64,000 nucleotides of DNA from positions 248,001 through 312,000 of the forward strand of contig OOIN01000025.1 in assembly GCA_900323505.1 (NCBI GenBank). Direction: 5' to 3'. Within the stretch, counting starts at the first letter, position 1; every line of letters starts with the position of its first letter. The notes under the pieces are model-generated. The model was not told where the DNA came from, searched no databases, and saw only the letters and a list, made by a program, of their open reading frames with translations. This stretch comes from Ustilago trichophora (lineage: Eukaryota > Basidiomycota > Ustilaginomycetes > Ustilaginales > Ustilaginaceae). Positions 49,871 through 60,726 of this stretch are shown in pieces. The position numbers and the translations under genes were made by a program.

Positions 49871-51829
49871 ATGAAGATCGAACTTTCCTCCTGGTCCGGA
49901 GATCAGGTCCTCGGCCTTCTCTCCCAACCTATCTCGTACGCCCGTCACAGCAGCCCCTTCACCTTGCTTCTCGGTTCATTTATCCTGCTGCCTCTCACGC
50001 TTCTGCTATCGATCGCGGCCCTCTTCTTCGGCATTGCGACGTGGCGCTGGATCAAGCTTCACATTCTCGGCACGGACATCTACACGAACTTCCCGCGACC
50101 TGGCCGTACCGATCGCTGGCCACTTCTCACGGGCAACCTTGGCTTCATCCGACGCAGCCCTCCCGTCGAGGGCCATCTCGCCTTTGTTCGCGAGGTAGGA
50201 TCGCGCGTACTCGTCTACCGTGGACTCTTCTACTCACCTCGTCTCTTCATCGCCGATCCAAAGGCAATGTTGCACATGCTCAGCGCCGCCAATTCGTACA
50301 CGTACGAAAAGCCCATGTCCACCCGTCTCGTTCTCAAGAACTTCCTCGGTGAAGGTGTCCTCGTTGCCGAAGGAGACATTCACAAGAGACAACGAAAAAT
50401 CCTTCAACCCGCTTTCAACGTCGGTGCCATCCGCGAACTCAACCCCATCTTTATGCGATACAGCCGAGACCTAACCGACAAGATCGGTGCCATGGTCGAT
50501 CGCACCCTCTCTTCTTCGGAAAAAGACACTGGTGCAAACGGAATCACTTCCCCCTTTGTAGCCCAGTCAGCTGCTTCTCTTCAAGCAAGCAAACCAGGTG
50601 CCCCGGTCATCGACATCTCGTGGTGGACCACCCGTGCAGCTCTCGACATTATCGGTGATGCTGGATTCGGATATCATTTCGAATCTCTCAAGATCGACAT
50701 TGATCCCTCGATTGTTGTGGAGCGACCTGGCGATGTGTTGGGCAACGCTTTCAATACTCTTTTCAAGCTGACGCTCAAGATTGATGTTGTGCGATTTTTG
50801 CAGATCTACCTGTCTAGCATTCCGCTTTTGCGATGGGTTGAATCGATTCCTTCCAAGAGGAAGACGGCGACGGAGAAGGCATATGCAATTTTGGAGAGCG
50901 TTTCGATGCAGATCGTCGAGAGGAAGAAGAAGGAGATTCGAGGAGAGATGCAGGCCGAGGTGGATGCTAGAGGTGCAGGCAAAGGTGGAGGTTTTACCAA
51001 AGCTGACTTTGACGAAAAGCAATCGAGCGCAAATGGATCGGGTATGACACCGGGTAAGGATCTTTTGCACTTGATGATGCGGGCAAATATGGCAGATGAC
51101 GTGAGCTCCAAGGAGAAACTCGACGATGCCGAGTTGATCGGTCAAATCACAACTTTGCTCATTGCTGGTCACGAGACGACATCCGCTCAGACCGCCTGGA
51201 CTCTCTGGCTTCTGGCACAGAAACCCGAAGTTCAACAGAAACTTCGTGCTGAGATCCACGATCACTTTGGAAAAGATATGGACAGAGATATCGGTTATGA
51301 CGAACTCATGGGCATGGAATACCTCGACGCCATATGCAAGGAAAGCTTCCGTGTCAAATCGGCAGTACCGTCCACCATCCGCGTTGCCAAATCCAGCGCA
51401 GACGTCCCTCTCTCCAAGCCCTACCCCACCAGAGATGGCAAGGGATCCATCACCTCGATCCACATCCCCAAGGGTCGGGAGGTCTTCATCCCCATCCAGG
51501 CGATCAATTCCGATCCTGAAATCTGGGGTGAAGATGCAGAGCATTTCATCCCAGAACGATGGTTGGATCTGCCCAACAGCGCAAAGCACAACGGTCTCCC
51601 CATGCACCTCATGACCTTCATCTCTGGACCGCGAGGTTGCATAGGAAATCGATTCGCACTGGCAGAGTTCAAAGCGATGCTCTGCCATCTGGTGGGCAAG
51701 TTCCAATTCGACCAAGTTGAAGGGTGGAAAGTCGAGGCGAAGCAAACGGCTGTCATCCGTTCCAGGGTGGTGGGTCAGGAGGACGTCGGACCGCAGATGC
51801 CGCTCCGCATCTCTCGCATTGCGCAGTAG
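49871..51829 (+). CDS. Cytochrome P450 monooxygenase, membrane-anchored
   Basis: A haem-thiolate monooxygenase of 652 residues, longer than most (about 500-550). An N-terminal hydrophobic anchor (FTLLLGSFILLPLTLLLSIA and on, about 30-55) places it at the ER. The I-helix oxygen motif is AGHETTS, the ExxR motif is in KESFR, the PERF-like motif is PERW, and the haem-binding loop is FISGPRGCIG with the ligand Cys590. Extra length comes from a charged insertion before the I-helix (about 355-400, KKKEIRGEMQAEVDARG and GGGF). The family number and substrate are not evident. No biosynthetic cluster genes surround it. The true start is the ATG at 49871; the frame is open a few codons upstream but without an ATG. 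Confidence 0.95.
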   Translation: MKIELSSWSGDQVLGLLSQPISYARHSSPFTLLLGSFILLPLTLLLSIAALFFGIATWRWIKLHILGTDIYTNFPRPGRTDRWPLLTGNLGFIRRSPPVEGHLAFVREVGSRVLVYRGLFYSPRLFIADPKAMLHMLSAANSYTYEKPMSTRLVLKNFLGEGVLVAEGDIHKRQRKILQPAFNVGAIRELNPIFMRYSRDLTDKIGAMVDRTLSSSEKDTGANGITSPFVAQSAASLQASKPGAPVIDISWWTTRAALDIIGDAGFGYHFESLKIDIDPSIVVERPGDVLGNAFNTLFKLTLKIDVVRFLQIYLSSIPLLRWVESIPSKRKTATEKAYAILESVSMQIVERKKKEIRGEMQAEVDARGAGKGGGFTKADFDEKQSSANGSGMTPGKDLLHLMMRANMADDVSSKEKLDDAELIGQITTLLIAGHETTSAQTAWTLWLLAQKPEVQQKLRAEIHDHFGKDMDRDIGYDELMGMEYLDAICKESFRVKSAVPSTIRVAKSSADVPLSKPYPTRDGKGSITSIHIPKGREVFIPIQAINSDPEIWGEDAEHFIPERWLDLPNSAKHNGLPMHLMTFISGPRGCIGNRFALAEFKAMLCHLVGKFQFDQVEGWKVEAKQTAVIRSRVVGQEDVGPQMPLRISRIAQ

Positions 51830-52220
51830 GCTTACCCTCATGTATATATACACGCTTCATCACGCATCGAACGCTTTGCACCCAGACCTGATGCATGGAA
51901 AAAGCCTTTCGCACACGAACCAAGTCAAGTTTGCACAGTCTGTCGCGAGGATATTCAAGACATTGCGGGGTATTCTGAGAATTGTCAGGCGAGCCGGTGC
52001 ATGATGACGAGAAAAAGACACTACAACAACAAGAGAGACGGGAAACACAACATGAAAGTTCGAAACGGGGGGAGAAAATGCTGGGTGAAGAGGGTTAGCC
52101 GACGCTGAGAAGAAGCGCGGCTATGTACAAGTCTGACTGCATGATACTGCAGCAGAGATCGAGGAGGGGACGAAAAAACGAAAGAAGGACTTCTATATGC
52201 ATCAACATTTCGCTGAAAGC
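51830..52220. other. Convergent intergenic spacer P450 / perilipin-like
   Basis: About 390 bases between two 3' ends, beginning with a TATATATACAC stretch. Nothing else is seen. Confidence 0.4.
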
Positions 52221-53159
52221 TTACTTGTCGCCGTTGACAGCCGAGTCAACAACAGCTTCGGCCTTCTGTGTGGTCTGCGAAGGGGGGTTGATGATCGCCT
52301 TCTGGAGAGCAGGGAGCGACTGCTCACGGACAAACTTGATCACGTTGAGGAAGCGAGTGCTGGCAGGCACCTCGGGGTTGCGAGCCTCCTTGCTGAGACG
52401 CTCGTAGGTCTCGGTGAAGGTCTCAATGACGGGACCAACGCGCTTGCGGCTCTCGGCGGGCAGGTTGTGAGCAAAGTGACGAACGCGCTCGAGCTCGGCA
52501 AAGATGGCGTTGGAGAGACCCTGCGCCTTCTCGGTAGCCTGATCGCCCTCCTGCTTGCTGCGCGACGAGATGGTCTCGAGCGTCTTGGCGAGGTTGGCCT
52601 GGAGATCCTTGACAATGTCGGTAGCGCGCTGGAGGTAGGCGTTCTGGCTCTTGATCTCGTCAAACTTGGTGTGGGCCGTGTCGTAGGCAGGGACAATGTG
52701 CGACTCGTAGGCCGACTTGGCGGGAGTGTAGAGACGCTCGCCGTAAGCCTTCTGCAGAGCATTGGCGTAAGCCTGGAAGAAGCCCTTGGCGTGGTCAGCG
52801 GGGAGCTTGGCAGCGTCGATCAACTCCTGTGTGTTGGCGTGGAAGGGGTAGCTCCACTTGCTCTCTGCAAAGTCGAGCGACTTGACGGCGAGCGAGTCGA
52901 CGTAAGCGAGCTGAGGGTGAATGCGGTTGGTGATGGGCTCGGCAGCCTTGAGCGACGAGTTGAAAAGGTTCTCACCATAGCCGTAGGTGGTGGCGAGGAT
53001 GGGGTACGACTTGATGGTGGACTGAGCAAAAGTGAGCGAGTCCGAGACCAATGGGACGGCGGCAATCTTCTTGAGAGCCTCGCTGTGGTCAAATGCCTGC
53101 TTGGAGGGCGACGACGAGACGCCGTTGGTGACGGGTGCGGACTGAGTAGCAGCGGACAT
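52221..53159 (-). CDS. Fungal perilipin-like lipid-droplet protein (CAP20/MPL1 type)
   Basis: A 312-residue protein without signal peptide or membrane span. The N-terminal part (about 28-100), with KKIAAVPLVSDSLTFAQSTI, a GENLFNSSLKAAEPITNR segment and VDSLAVKSLDFAESKW, has the layout of fungal perilipins: a PAT-like start followed by paired amphipathic helices. The rest is predicted helical, with repeated A/K/E/Q patterns. Such proteins coat lipid droplets and in plant pathogens affect turgor and virulence. The match is by pattern rather than a strict motif, so another helical lipid-binding or coiled-coil protein is possible. The upstream minus-strand DNA is C/T-rich, as in strongly expressed smut genes. 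Confidence 0.65.
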   Translation of the reverse strand: MSAATQSAPVTNGVSSSPSKQAFDHSEALKKIAAVPLVSDSLTFAQSTIKSYPILATTYGYGENLFNSSLKAAEPITNRIHPQLAYVDSLAVKSLDFAESKWSYPFHANTQELIDAAKLPADHAKGFFQAYANALQKAYGERLYTPAKSAYESHIVPAYDTAHTKFDEIKSQNAYLQRATDIVKDLQANLAKTLETISSRSKQEGDQATEKAQGLSNAIFAELERVRHFAHNLPAESRKRVGPVIETFTETYERLSKEARNPEVPASTRFLNVIKFVREQSLPALQKAIINPPSQTTQKAEAVVDSAVNGDK

Positions 53160-54790
53160 TTTGAGAGTGTGTGTTTGTGATGATGGTGGTGAAGAGGAGA
53201 GATGTATCAGATCCTTCTAATGGAGTGATATAGGATGTTCCGAGTGAGAATGGACAGGAAGACAGCACTGATAAGCGTCAGGAGCAGGTCAGGGATACTT
53301 ATATTCTGAGACAGAGACAAGGGAGAGAGCAACACACAGTGGCCAAGTGCCCGATTTGGTGCGATAAGGGTTCGGTGGCGCAAGGGCAGGAAAAGCACGC
53401 GCAGACAGCACAGCACAGCACAAGGCAGCGCAGTGAGCAGCGTGAAATCGGAAGCTCGCCGACTGAGACTGTCGGATGTTTGAGCTTTGTGGTGCTTTCA
53501 GAAGAGAAAGGCTCAGCCAGCATCGGCATTGCCTACTGCCTATACTACAGCAATCACGCGCACACTTTCAAGAGTCGAGAGTTAGTTTCGGAGAAGAAGG
53601 GTTTTGGAAGAACAGACACACACTCAAAAAATCATCTTGCGGAAGGCAAAGGAAGGAGAATCTTGATTCGACGACCAAGTATGCAGTAGCTTTACACCTT
53701 TCAGGGACATTCCATTGCGCAAGAGAGAGGGAGGGAGGGCGGGAGGCGCAGGACGCCGAGCATTGGTATTGTAGCGCAGTTCAGTTCGGCGTGGTGAAAG
53801 CGAAGAGGAGAAGTGTGAAATTGAGAGAGTTCATTTCTTTTGGCTTTTTGGCTTGGATGTGTTGAAAGAGAGAGAGAGAGCGGCGAGATTTCTGGTACTG
53901 TACCCTGAGGTTGCAGATGTCAGAAAAGAGAGAGGTCGAGAGAAGCCTTTTCCGTCTGCACATTTCTGCACAGCTTGCCTTTCAGACAGGCGCGCTCCGA
54001 CGCTGTTGCTGCACCGAGACCCTAGAATGAGAGGCGGTACAGCCAGAGGCAATCAGCGAAGCAAGGCAAGGCAAGGGTAAAGGTAAGGCACAGCACACCG
54101 TTACGGTCCGAAAAGAAATTTCATTTTTATTTTTAAATTTCCGAACGTTTACCCTCAAAAAATCTGTGAAAACAAAGAGGCAGCAAAGCGCTTTCGGCGA
54201 ATCTTCCATTTGCCACGCGTTGACCTTGACGACCGAAAAGAAAGAAAATTAAAGCTCTCTTTTTCTGACTTCGGCTAGGTCATGAGAGAAATACAGCAGC
54301 AGCAGCTTTAGCTTTAAGCAACACTACTTTCCACAGACACAAACTGCTCATCAACGTTAGCTCTGAGTTCATACCTCACTGACGACCAACTCGAGAATCG
54401 ACTTGCTGTGGCATGTGGACATGTGAGAAGAAATTGGAAAGAAATCTGGCGAAAGGCAAGATTTGAGGCTTGAACAGAGACGAACTTCGCTTCGAGGCGG
54501 TTGGAAAAGCTTTAGAATTTACCAAGAGCGGTACAGTTTGCAAAAAATGGAGCGCTTAAAGCAACAAGAGCGCAAAATTGTAAGCAAGGGTCGGTCGGGA
54601 CGTTGTGCGAGGCACGGAGAGTAAGAGCTCGAGTAGATGGTAGAAGCGGCAAACTGTGTCGAGCAAAGCAAAAGTGGCTGACGGGCTGCGTGTGGTTGTG
54701 CAGTAAAGTGCATGCATGCGTGGGAGCGGTGGAGAAAGATGATGCAAACTGAACGTGAAAGGTCACGTCGAACTGTGCCCTGTCAATCGA

Positions 54791-54817
54791 TTTTTTTTTT
54801 TTTTTTTTTTTTTTTTT
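54791..54817. repeat. Poly-T tract (27)
   Basis: A pure T run flanked by ATCGA on the left and ATCGA on the right, followed by three CTGA-type repeats. Confidence 0.97.
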
Positions 54818-55672
54818 ATCGACTGACTGACTGAACTGATCCTAATCAATCACGCTCAAGCTTGACCTTGCTGCAATCTTTGACAAAGGAGCTTCTTCAA
54901 CACTCTCTTGCAAATTCGCGTCATCGGCCAAAAGAGACCGCGCCACAATCAATGAATTGGTCGCCATCGCTTCCTCTTTTTGCACAGTCACACGCAACAG
55001 AGTACAACAGTGTGGTGATCATTACAAAGCTGTATAAAACCCGATGGCTTCGGAACCACAAAACGCCACCAGAATGTGATACGCCACATAGCTTCACAAG
55101 GCAGCAACGCATGACCGGGTTTGGAGTGGGCTTGGATACCGAATGTCTTCTCAAGACAACCATGGCTTCTTCGATGGCGATTCTCAGAGCACGTTGAGCT
55201 ACGCGGCAAGTGTGGTAGGTGTGTGACAATTGTAGACAAGAAGGAGCGAGCGGAGAATGTGGATCTGAGAACATGGCTCCGAATCGCGCTGAGCCTTATC
55301 AAGCTCGGATCTAGGGTTCAGTCCCATTGTCGCGCTTCTTTCCGAAACTCGCAACTGCTACGTCTCGCTGTACAACATGCCGTATACAGCAGAACGACCT
55401 CTTCGAACCGCGTTCTCACCGAAGCCCAACAGCTTGAACCGAAGACTTTGATGTGAGATGCACTGTACTGCACAACATTCAATGGCTCGATGCTTCGAAA
55501 GACAATGTGGCGACGAAGAGACCCGAGTCTATGCAGTCCAAAGTGAAAGAGATCTGGTCTGTACCATTTTTTGTTCTCCAAAACCCGCTGCGACCCTTTG
55601 CTTCAACCGGGTTTTTGGAAACCGTCTTGTACGCTTTTCGCCCGGATCTCTCCGCTTCGGTCATTGCCGGTT

Positions 55673-55674
<2 letters not shown>

Positions 55675-55712
<38 letters not shown>
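55675..55712. repeat. Poly-A tract (38)
   Basis: A pure A run, 858 bases after the poly-T tract. On the + strand it looks like a retroposed poly(A) tail, but no coding relic precedes it. Confidence 0.97.
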
Positions 55713-55714
<2 letters not shown>

Positions 55715-56642
55715 ATGGTATCGGCTCACCAGCCTTGACTCGATCTAGATAGCTCGCGAGATTTGGGCCAGGTACTATACTGTATGAAAGTTGTTCATCA
55801 GTTGCAGGATACTAACTGGACTCGTTCGGTCGTTGTTTCGCACGTGGGATGGTCGGCTCTTTTCTTCTACGACAAACGCACGTCGCAGATCATCAACCGT
55901 CTCGAAACCCAGATGATCAGTCTGTGAAAAGACAAACTCAACAACTATGTTTCCGCATCATGGCATGTCAATTCTGTCTTGCTGAAATTCGGACGAACTA
56001 TCCATGAGCCTCGTCTGAATGCCAAGAACCGAATCTTCCCGGAACCTGTTCAACCCATTCTCTCGAAATTCTTCTTCACTGTCATTGTTCGACATCTGAC
56101 CCTTTTCAAAGATACATCGAGCTCTTGTCAGCACTTGTCCTCCACACATTCGAACATCGGCCGACCCTTCCGACATTACGCTAGACAGAGAAAAATTGGC
56201 TGAAATGGAAGCTTGGTTGAGCATGGACCCTGATGAGAGACTTTTTCACGTGCTGCTGGGTTGCAGGGTTCGATTTCTTCCTAAATATCCAGTATCCATG
56301 CAGATCAGATCAAACTTAACTTTGCTGACGATTCAGAAAGCTGGACCTGACCTTATTTCTCGCCGAGCACATATCGAATGCAAGCCCGACAAATCGGACC
56401 ATACAAAAAAAAACAAGGTGGATCCACTTTCACATGCCGATCCCCCTTCGACCCTTGTCCGAAGGGCATAAAGTAAGGGTCTGCTCAGGAAAGTTGACCG
56501 GTCAAGACTATCTCATCACTTGAATCGGGGACCAATCTTTTCCTCTTGACACGGAAATGGGGTTGTGGATTCCAGTCTATCATTTTTTTTTTTATTAAAG
56601 ACATGTTGTATGCGGGAGAAGTCGAAGGTGGCGAAGACCGGT

Positions 56643-59600
56643 CTACATTAAGCTGCTCCTAGCCCCGATTTGAGTACTTGCCTCGCCATCGGGGAAGTTT
56701 CCATCTCTATCGCCGGCAAATGTCCTGTAGATCCCTCTGAGCCTTCTTTGCTCTTCTAGCGGAACACTGGGACGAGTGCTCTTGATGGAGGTCTCCAGAT
56801 GGGCTTCAGTAACGAGGGTTTTACTCTTACCCTTCTTTGGTGTCTCGCCTTCGTCAGGAAGAGCACCATTGGCGAGCGTGGCAGAAGTGAGGTGGGGCGG
56901 AAGAATCCTCTTTGAAGCAGAGTTCTTAGGTTGCGATTGAGCCGTGTTCTTAAGAACCAACTCGAGCTTCCTCATCAGTGCTTGACGTTCGGCGCCGCTG
57001 AGAGTCTTCTTACTACCACTACCACCGATGGTGGTGAACTTGAGCGCGCCATCCGAGGCACCGGCGTCCTTGTCCTTCTTTCCATCCTTATCCCTTTCTT
57101 CCGTCGCCGCATTGATCGACTCGTGAATAGCTTCCAGATGCGCATTGTACAGCAAAGCCTGCAGATCGGCTCCGGAAAATCCATCCGTCCTCCCCGCCCA
57201 CTTCTCCAGATCCACCTCGGGATGCAAATGAACCTTCCTTGCGATGGCCTTCATGATATCCACTCTATCCTCCTTTGTTGGCATATCGCACAAAAGACTC
57301 TTGTCCAATCTACCGGGCCTCAACAGCGCCGAATCGATCAGATCAGGTCTACTCGTTGCAGCCAACACATAGACGCCATCTAGACCTTCCGCGCCGTCCA
57401 TCTGGGTCAGCATCTGGTTGACCACTCTATCCGTTACACCCGTGCTGTCGTGACCACGCTTGGGTGCGATCGAGTCGAATTCGTCAAAGAAGAGCACGCA
57501 TGGCTTGGCGGCTTGGGCTCGATCGAACAGATCTCGCACCGATTTCTCCGAGGCTCCAATGTACTTGTTGAGGATCTCGGGTCCTTTAACGCTGATAAAG
57601 TTGAGACCGCACTCTTTGGCTACGGCGGACGCGAGGAGAGTCTTACCGCAACCTGGGTAGCCGTAGAGCAAGAGACCGGAACGAAGACGCAAGGGGCACG
57701 AGGCGAAGATGGCTGCGTACTTGGTGGGCCATTCCAGCGTCTCCCTGAGGACGCGGCGTGTCTCGATCAGTCCTCCAATGTCAGACCACGCTACCGAGGA
57801 TTTCTCGAGCTTGACATCGCGCAGTGAGAGCGGAGTGAATCCATCTTGAGCTTGGGTAAAGTCGTCCATGGTGATCGAGAGGGTCTCTTCTGGTTGGGTG
57901 ACAGTGTCGACAATGCCATTTGCAGCGCCCTGATGAATGCCGTTGCTCAAGATACCATTGACTGCAGGTCTCGCAGCCGTTGAGATCGGAGCAGAGCTGG
58001 CGGCACGAATGGCCGCCTGATGCGTCGCCCTCTCCACCAAGTCCCTCAGATCAGCAGGCAGATATCCCTCGGTCTGGGTTGCCAGCGTGACAAAGTTGAG
58101 ATCCGACGCCGTCTCACCCTGCACCGCACCCTTGTTGTCCTTGTTCGCATTGCTGACCTTCTTTCTGACCAGATGCGCCAAGATCTCTCTCCTTCCCTCC
58201 TTTCCAGGCGGCTTGAGCTGCAAGTTGTCCAACCACAGATGGCTCGAATTCAGCAAGCTATGCACACTCGTGCTCCCCTGCGCCGTTGCGACCACGAACA
58301 CGCCAAAGCTCTTGACGCAGTCTCTGACCCTCGCCACGAATGCCTCTGCAAGCTGTCTGGATCGCTGCGAATCGACATGTTCCATCTCGGCCGGAATGAT
58401 CCTGTCCACATTATCGAGGATGAGCAAGCTAGGCGCTTTCCAAGCTGCTTCGTTGAGCCACTCGCTGAAGCGGGCGCGAAGAACGGGGACACGCTCTTCG
58501 CTGTAGGGTGAGCAGTCGTAGTACGAGGTGGCGAGGCAGAGGCGATAGTCGCGTGCCAAGTCGGCGGCAAGGTGTTTAGCGATGACGGTTTTGCCGGATC
58601 CAGGACCGCCAGTGAGAAGCATGCTGGATGAACCTTGGAATGGTTTGGCCTCGGAAGAGGAAGAGGAGGAGGCTTCGAGTGCTCGGGCGCGGAAGCAGGC
58701 CGAGATGGCGTCTTTGGCGTCACGCAGAATGTGGTCTACTCCTGCAAGATCGGACTCAGTTTCCTTCTTAGAGGACGTGTCGTCGTCGGAGGAGGCTTCG
58801 GACTGGGTTGCGTTCTTTGTCGGTGCAGATTTGGTAAAGCTGGGAGGAGGAGCGCCAAATCGGACAAGATCGTAATCTTGAATGCCGAGCTGGTCGCGCA
58901 AGCTGGCGCCTACAAGGACGTGTCGTTCAGGCCATGCTGCGTCCGCATGCACCCTGCTACCTGCCAAGTCGTCTGCGTTGACAAACCTTGCGCTTGCGGT
59001 GGGCCTGACAGGCAATGCACCTGCAGCGCTTGCTGCATCGTCGGCAGCGTCATCAAAGCCATTCCCGGCGGCCGACGTCGAGCCCTTGTCTCTTCCCGCA
59101 GCCGACATCTCAGAAGCGCTGTTGTTCGTTGGACAAGAGACTTTTGTCACCGACAGTCGTCCGTCCGAGTAGATCTGCTGTAGTTGAGCATGACCGATTG
59201 CTGGAGTCGAAGGTACAGCGACGCCTGCGCTGAAGCTCTCGAGCTCAAGTCCGTCAGCAAAGCGCTGGGGCAGCACACGCCAAAGCAATTTGGGCAGCGA
59301 TTGCTTCAAAGCCTGCGTCTCGCCGTCCGCACCGGCACCGGCACCGTTGGCAGCGTTGGCAGCGTTGGCAGCGTTCTTGTTGGTGGGTTGCAAAGAGTGC
59401 TCCTGCTGCATGGCTGGGTCGACGACGTTCTTGCGTAGCCGGGGGGCAATGATGACTTCGGTGTCGGTGGAAAGTCGGACAGCGATTGCGGCTGATGCAT
59501 CTGCTTCGTCTGTGTCGGGCTCAGCAGCGTCGACAGCAGCTGTGCTAGGAGTTGTGGAATCTACACGGAAGCGGACGACGGTATTGCCGCCTCTGCCGAC

Positions 59601-60134
59601 GTGCACGGTGAGAACTTGGTTGGTAGTGGCCGCACGCACCTGGCCGAGCATGTTGAGCTCGACCTCTTCCGCATGCAAGCTGAGGATCTCCCAGTCGTCG
59701 GCGGAGAGAGGAGTGACGTCGATCTTGGTGGCGGTGGGCAGAGGCGGAGAGCGCAACAGCCGCACAGAGCAAGTAGCGCCATCTTGCAATGGTGGATGGA
59801 AGGAAGCTGCGAGGGAGGGGGAGATGTTGAGGACGTCAGATGCGGATGCTTTACCATTGGGGGATGGTGCTCCATTTTGCGAGAGAGAGTTGCCAACCGA
59901 CAGTGGGGCTGCACTCATGCCTGACCATCCAGCATAGTAGGGAACAGCTTGAGAAGAGGATGGGGAAGCATCGATCTCGACGACGAGCGATTGTGGTGGT
60001 ACAGCAAGGTCGACCAAGGGAGCATAGAGGCACATGGGGAGATGGACGAGCGAAGACTTGAGTGTAGGGTCATATTGAACTCGGACGATGGTGGACTTGG
60101 CGGAGCGGCCTTTGGACTTGGATGAGCGTGACAT
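56643..60134 (-). CDS. PEX1: Peroxisome biogenesis AAA ATPase Pex1
   Basis: With Pex6 it forms the peroxisomal AAA+ motor that extracts the import receptor Pex5 from the membrane. The product is 1163 residues. The N-terminal domain (about 15-200), with VRVQYDPTLKSSLVHLP and later WEILSLHAEEVELNMLGQVR, fits the Pex1 double-psi-barrel region. The first AAA domain has a Walker A GGPGSGKT at 509-516. The second, active domain has GYPGCGKT at 825-832, FFDEFDSIAPKRG with Walker B, and RPGRLDKSL. The stretch IGASEKSVRDLFDRAQAAKP is typical of Pex1. The frame extends 73 codons upstream without an ATG, so 60134 is the start. A single exon. Confidence 0.96.
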   Translation of the reverse strand: MSRSSKSKGRSAKSTIVRVQYDPTLKSSLVHLPMCLYAPLVDLAVPPQSLVVEIDASPSSSQAVPYYAGWSGMSAAPLSVGNSLSQNGAPSPNGKASASDVLNISPSLAASFHPPLQDGATCSVRLLRSPPLPTATKIDVTPLSADDWEILSLHAEEVELNMLGQVRAATTNQVLTVHVGRGGNTVVRFRVDSTTPSTAAVDAAEPDTDEADASAAIAVRLSTDTEVIIAPRLRKNVVDPAMQQEHSLQPTNKNAANAANAANGAGAGADGETQALKQSLPKLLWRVLPQRFADGLELESFSAGVAVPSTPAIGHAQLQQIYSDGRLSVTKVSCPTNNSASEMSAAGRDKGSTSAAGNGFDDAADDAASAAGALPVRPTASARFVNADDLAGSRVHADAAWPERHVLVGASLRDQLGIQDYDLVRFGAPPPSFTKSAPTKNATQSEASSDDDTSSKKETESDLAGVDHILRDAKDAISACFRARALEASSSSSSEAKPFQGSSSMLLTGGPGSGKTVIAKHLAADLARDYRLCLATSYYDCSPYSEERVPVLRARFSEWLNEAAWKAPSLLILDNVDRIIPAEMEHVDSQRSRQLAEAFVARVRDCVKSFGVFVVATAQGSTSVHSLLNSSHLWLDNLQLKPPGKEGRREILAHLVRKKVSNANKDNKGAVQGETASDLNFVTLATQTEGYLPADLRDLVERATHQAAIRAASSAPISTAARPAVNGILSNGIHQGAANGIVDTVTQPEETLSITMDDFTQAQDGFTPLSLRDVKLEKSSVAWSDIGGLIETRRVLRETLEWPTKYAAIFASCPLRLRSGLLLYGYPGCGKTLLASAVAKECGLNFISVKGPEILNKYIGASEKSVRDLFDRAQAAKPCVLFFDEFDSIAPKRGHDSTGVTDRVVNQMLTQMDGAEGLDGVYVLAATSRPDLIDSALLRPGRLDKSLLCDMPTKEDRVDIMKAIARKVHLHPEVDLEKWAGRTDGFSGADLQALLYNAHLEAIHESINAATEERDKDGKKDKDAGASDGALKFTTIGGSGSKKTLSGAERQALMRKLELVLKNTAQSQPKNSASKRILPPHLTSATLANGALPDEGETPKKGKSKTLVTEAHLETSIKSTRPSVPLEEQRRLRGIYRTFAGDRDGNFPDGEASTQIGARSSLM

Positions 60135-60615
60135 GTTGGTGCGAGTGTGCAAGAGCCAGTGCTTCGAGAATAGTGCGGTGGAATACGGTGACCTCGTCTC
60201 TTGTGTGTGAATCCAGGCTTGAAAGGAAGTGGGTGGTACGATGATACAATGGTTGAGGAGGAGGAGGAGGAGGAGGAGGAAGAAGAGGAATGACGAGCGT
60301 GTGTGGAAAGGTGGACTGAGCGCTGGGTTGGAAGGCGAGAGAATGAACCCCACACTCTAAGTGCAGTGATACGGTTCGAGATGTAAACCGGGAAAGCGAG
60401 CTTGTTGAACAACCGGAACCAATCCAATCCAGTCCAATCCAAGCCCAACGGTGAATTGTGATGAAGATTGCTTGAGCTGTCATTCGCTCTCTCTCATGTC
60501 TCTCCACACAGAGTCACACAAGAGACAGTATACTGTACAATACTGTACTGTACAGATAGTTGTACAAATTAGCCGGGCCATAGCAGCCGGATGCATTCCG
60601 AGCCAGAGTCGCGTT

Positions 60616-60667
60616 CCTCTCTTTCTCTTTCTCTTTCTCTTTCTCTTTCTCTTTCTCTTTCTCTTTC
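60616..60667. repeat. CTTTCT hexanucleotide microsatellite
   Basis: About eight tandem TTTCTC units, ending CTTTCCAG. Confidence 0.96.
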
Positions 60668-60691
60668 CAGAGTGTGAATGCTCCTTTTTTT

Positions 60692-60692
<1 letters not shown>

Positions 60693-60725
<33 letters not shown>
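60693..60725. repeat. Poly-T tract (33)
   Basis: A pure T run following CTCCTTTTTTTG. Confidence 0.96.

Positions 60726-60726
<1 letters not shown>

Larger units (their letters stand above)
53160..56642. other. Large gene-free region with homopolymer tracts
   Basis: About 3.5 kb between two divergently placed flanks, with no gene I can support. It contains a T-run of 27 (54791-54817), an A-run of 38 (55675-55712), a G/A-rich block near 53720-53755 and 53866-53882, and a T-run of 11 near 56584. I searched by eye for tRNA A and B boxes and for known snRNA cores without success. Part of it is the promoter of the perilipin-like gene and the 3' UTR of PEX1. Confidence 0.45.

Noticed and set aside
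49871..53159. P450 and perilipin-like gene as part of a lipid or secondary-metabolite cluster
   Set aside because: The neighbours are PRP16 and PEX1, with no synthase, transferase or transporter beside them. Adjacency alone is not evidence.
53370..53450. A tRNA-like A box (TGGCGCAAGGGC) with GCGC arms
   Set aside because: The D loop would be far too long, and no B box (GGTTCRANNCC) or acceptor pairing follows.
55305..55335. A GGGTTCAGTCCC stretch resembling a tRNA T arm
   Set aside because: No A box at the right distance and no cloverleaf could be built.
60245..60353. N-terminal extension of PEX1 with a poly-Leu stretch suggesting a membrane anchor
   Set aside because: There is no ATG in frame before 60134. 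The Leu run is a translation of a GAG repeat in the leader.
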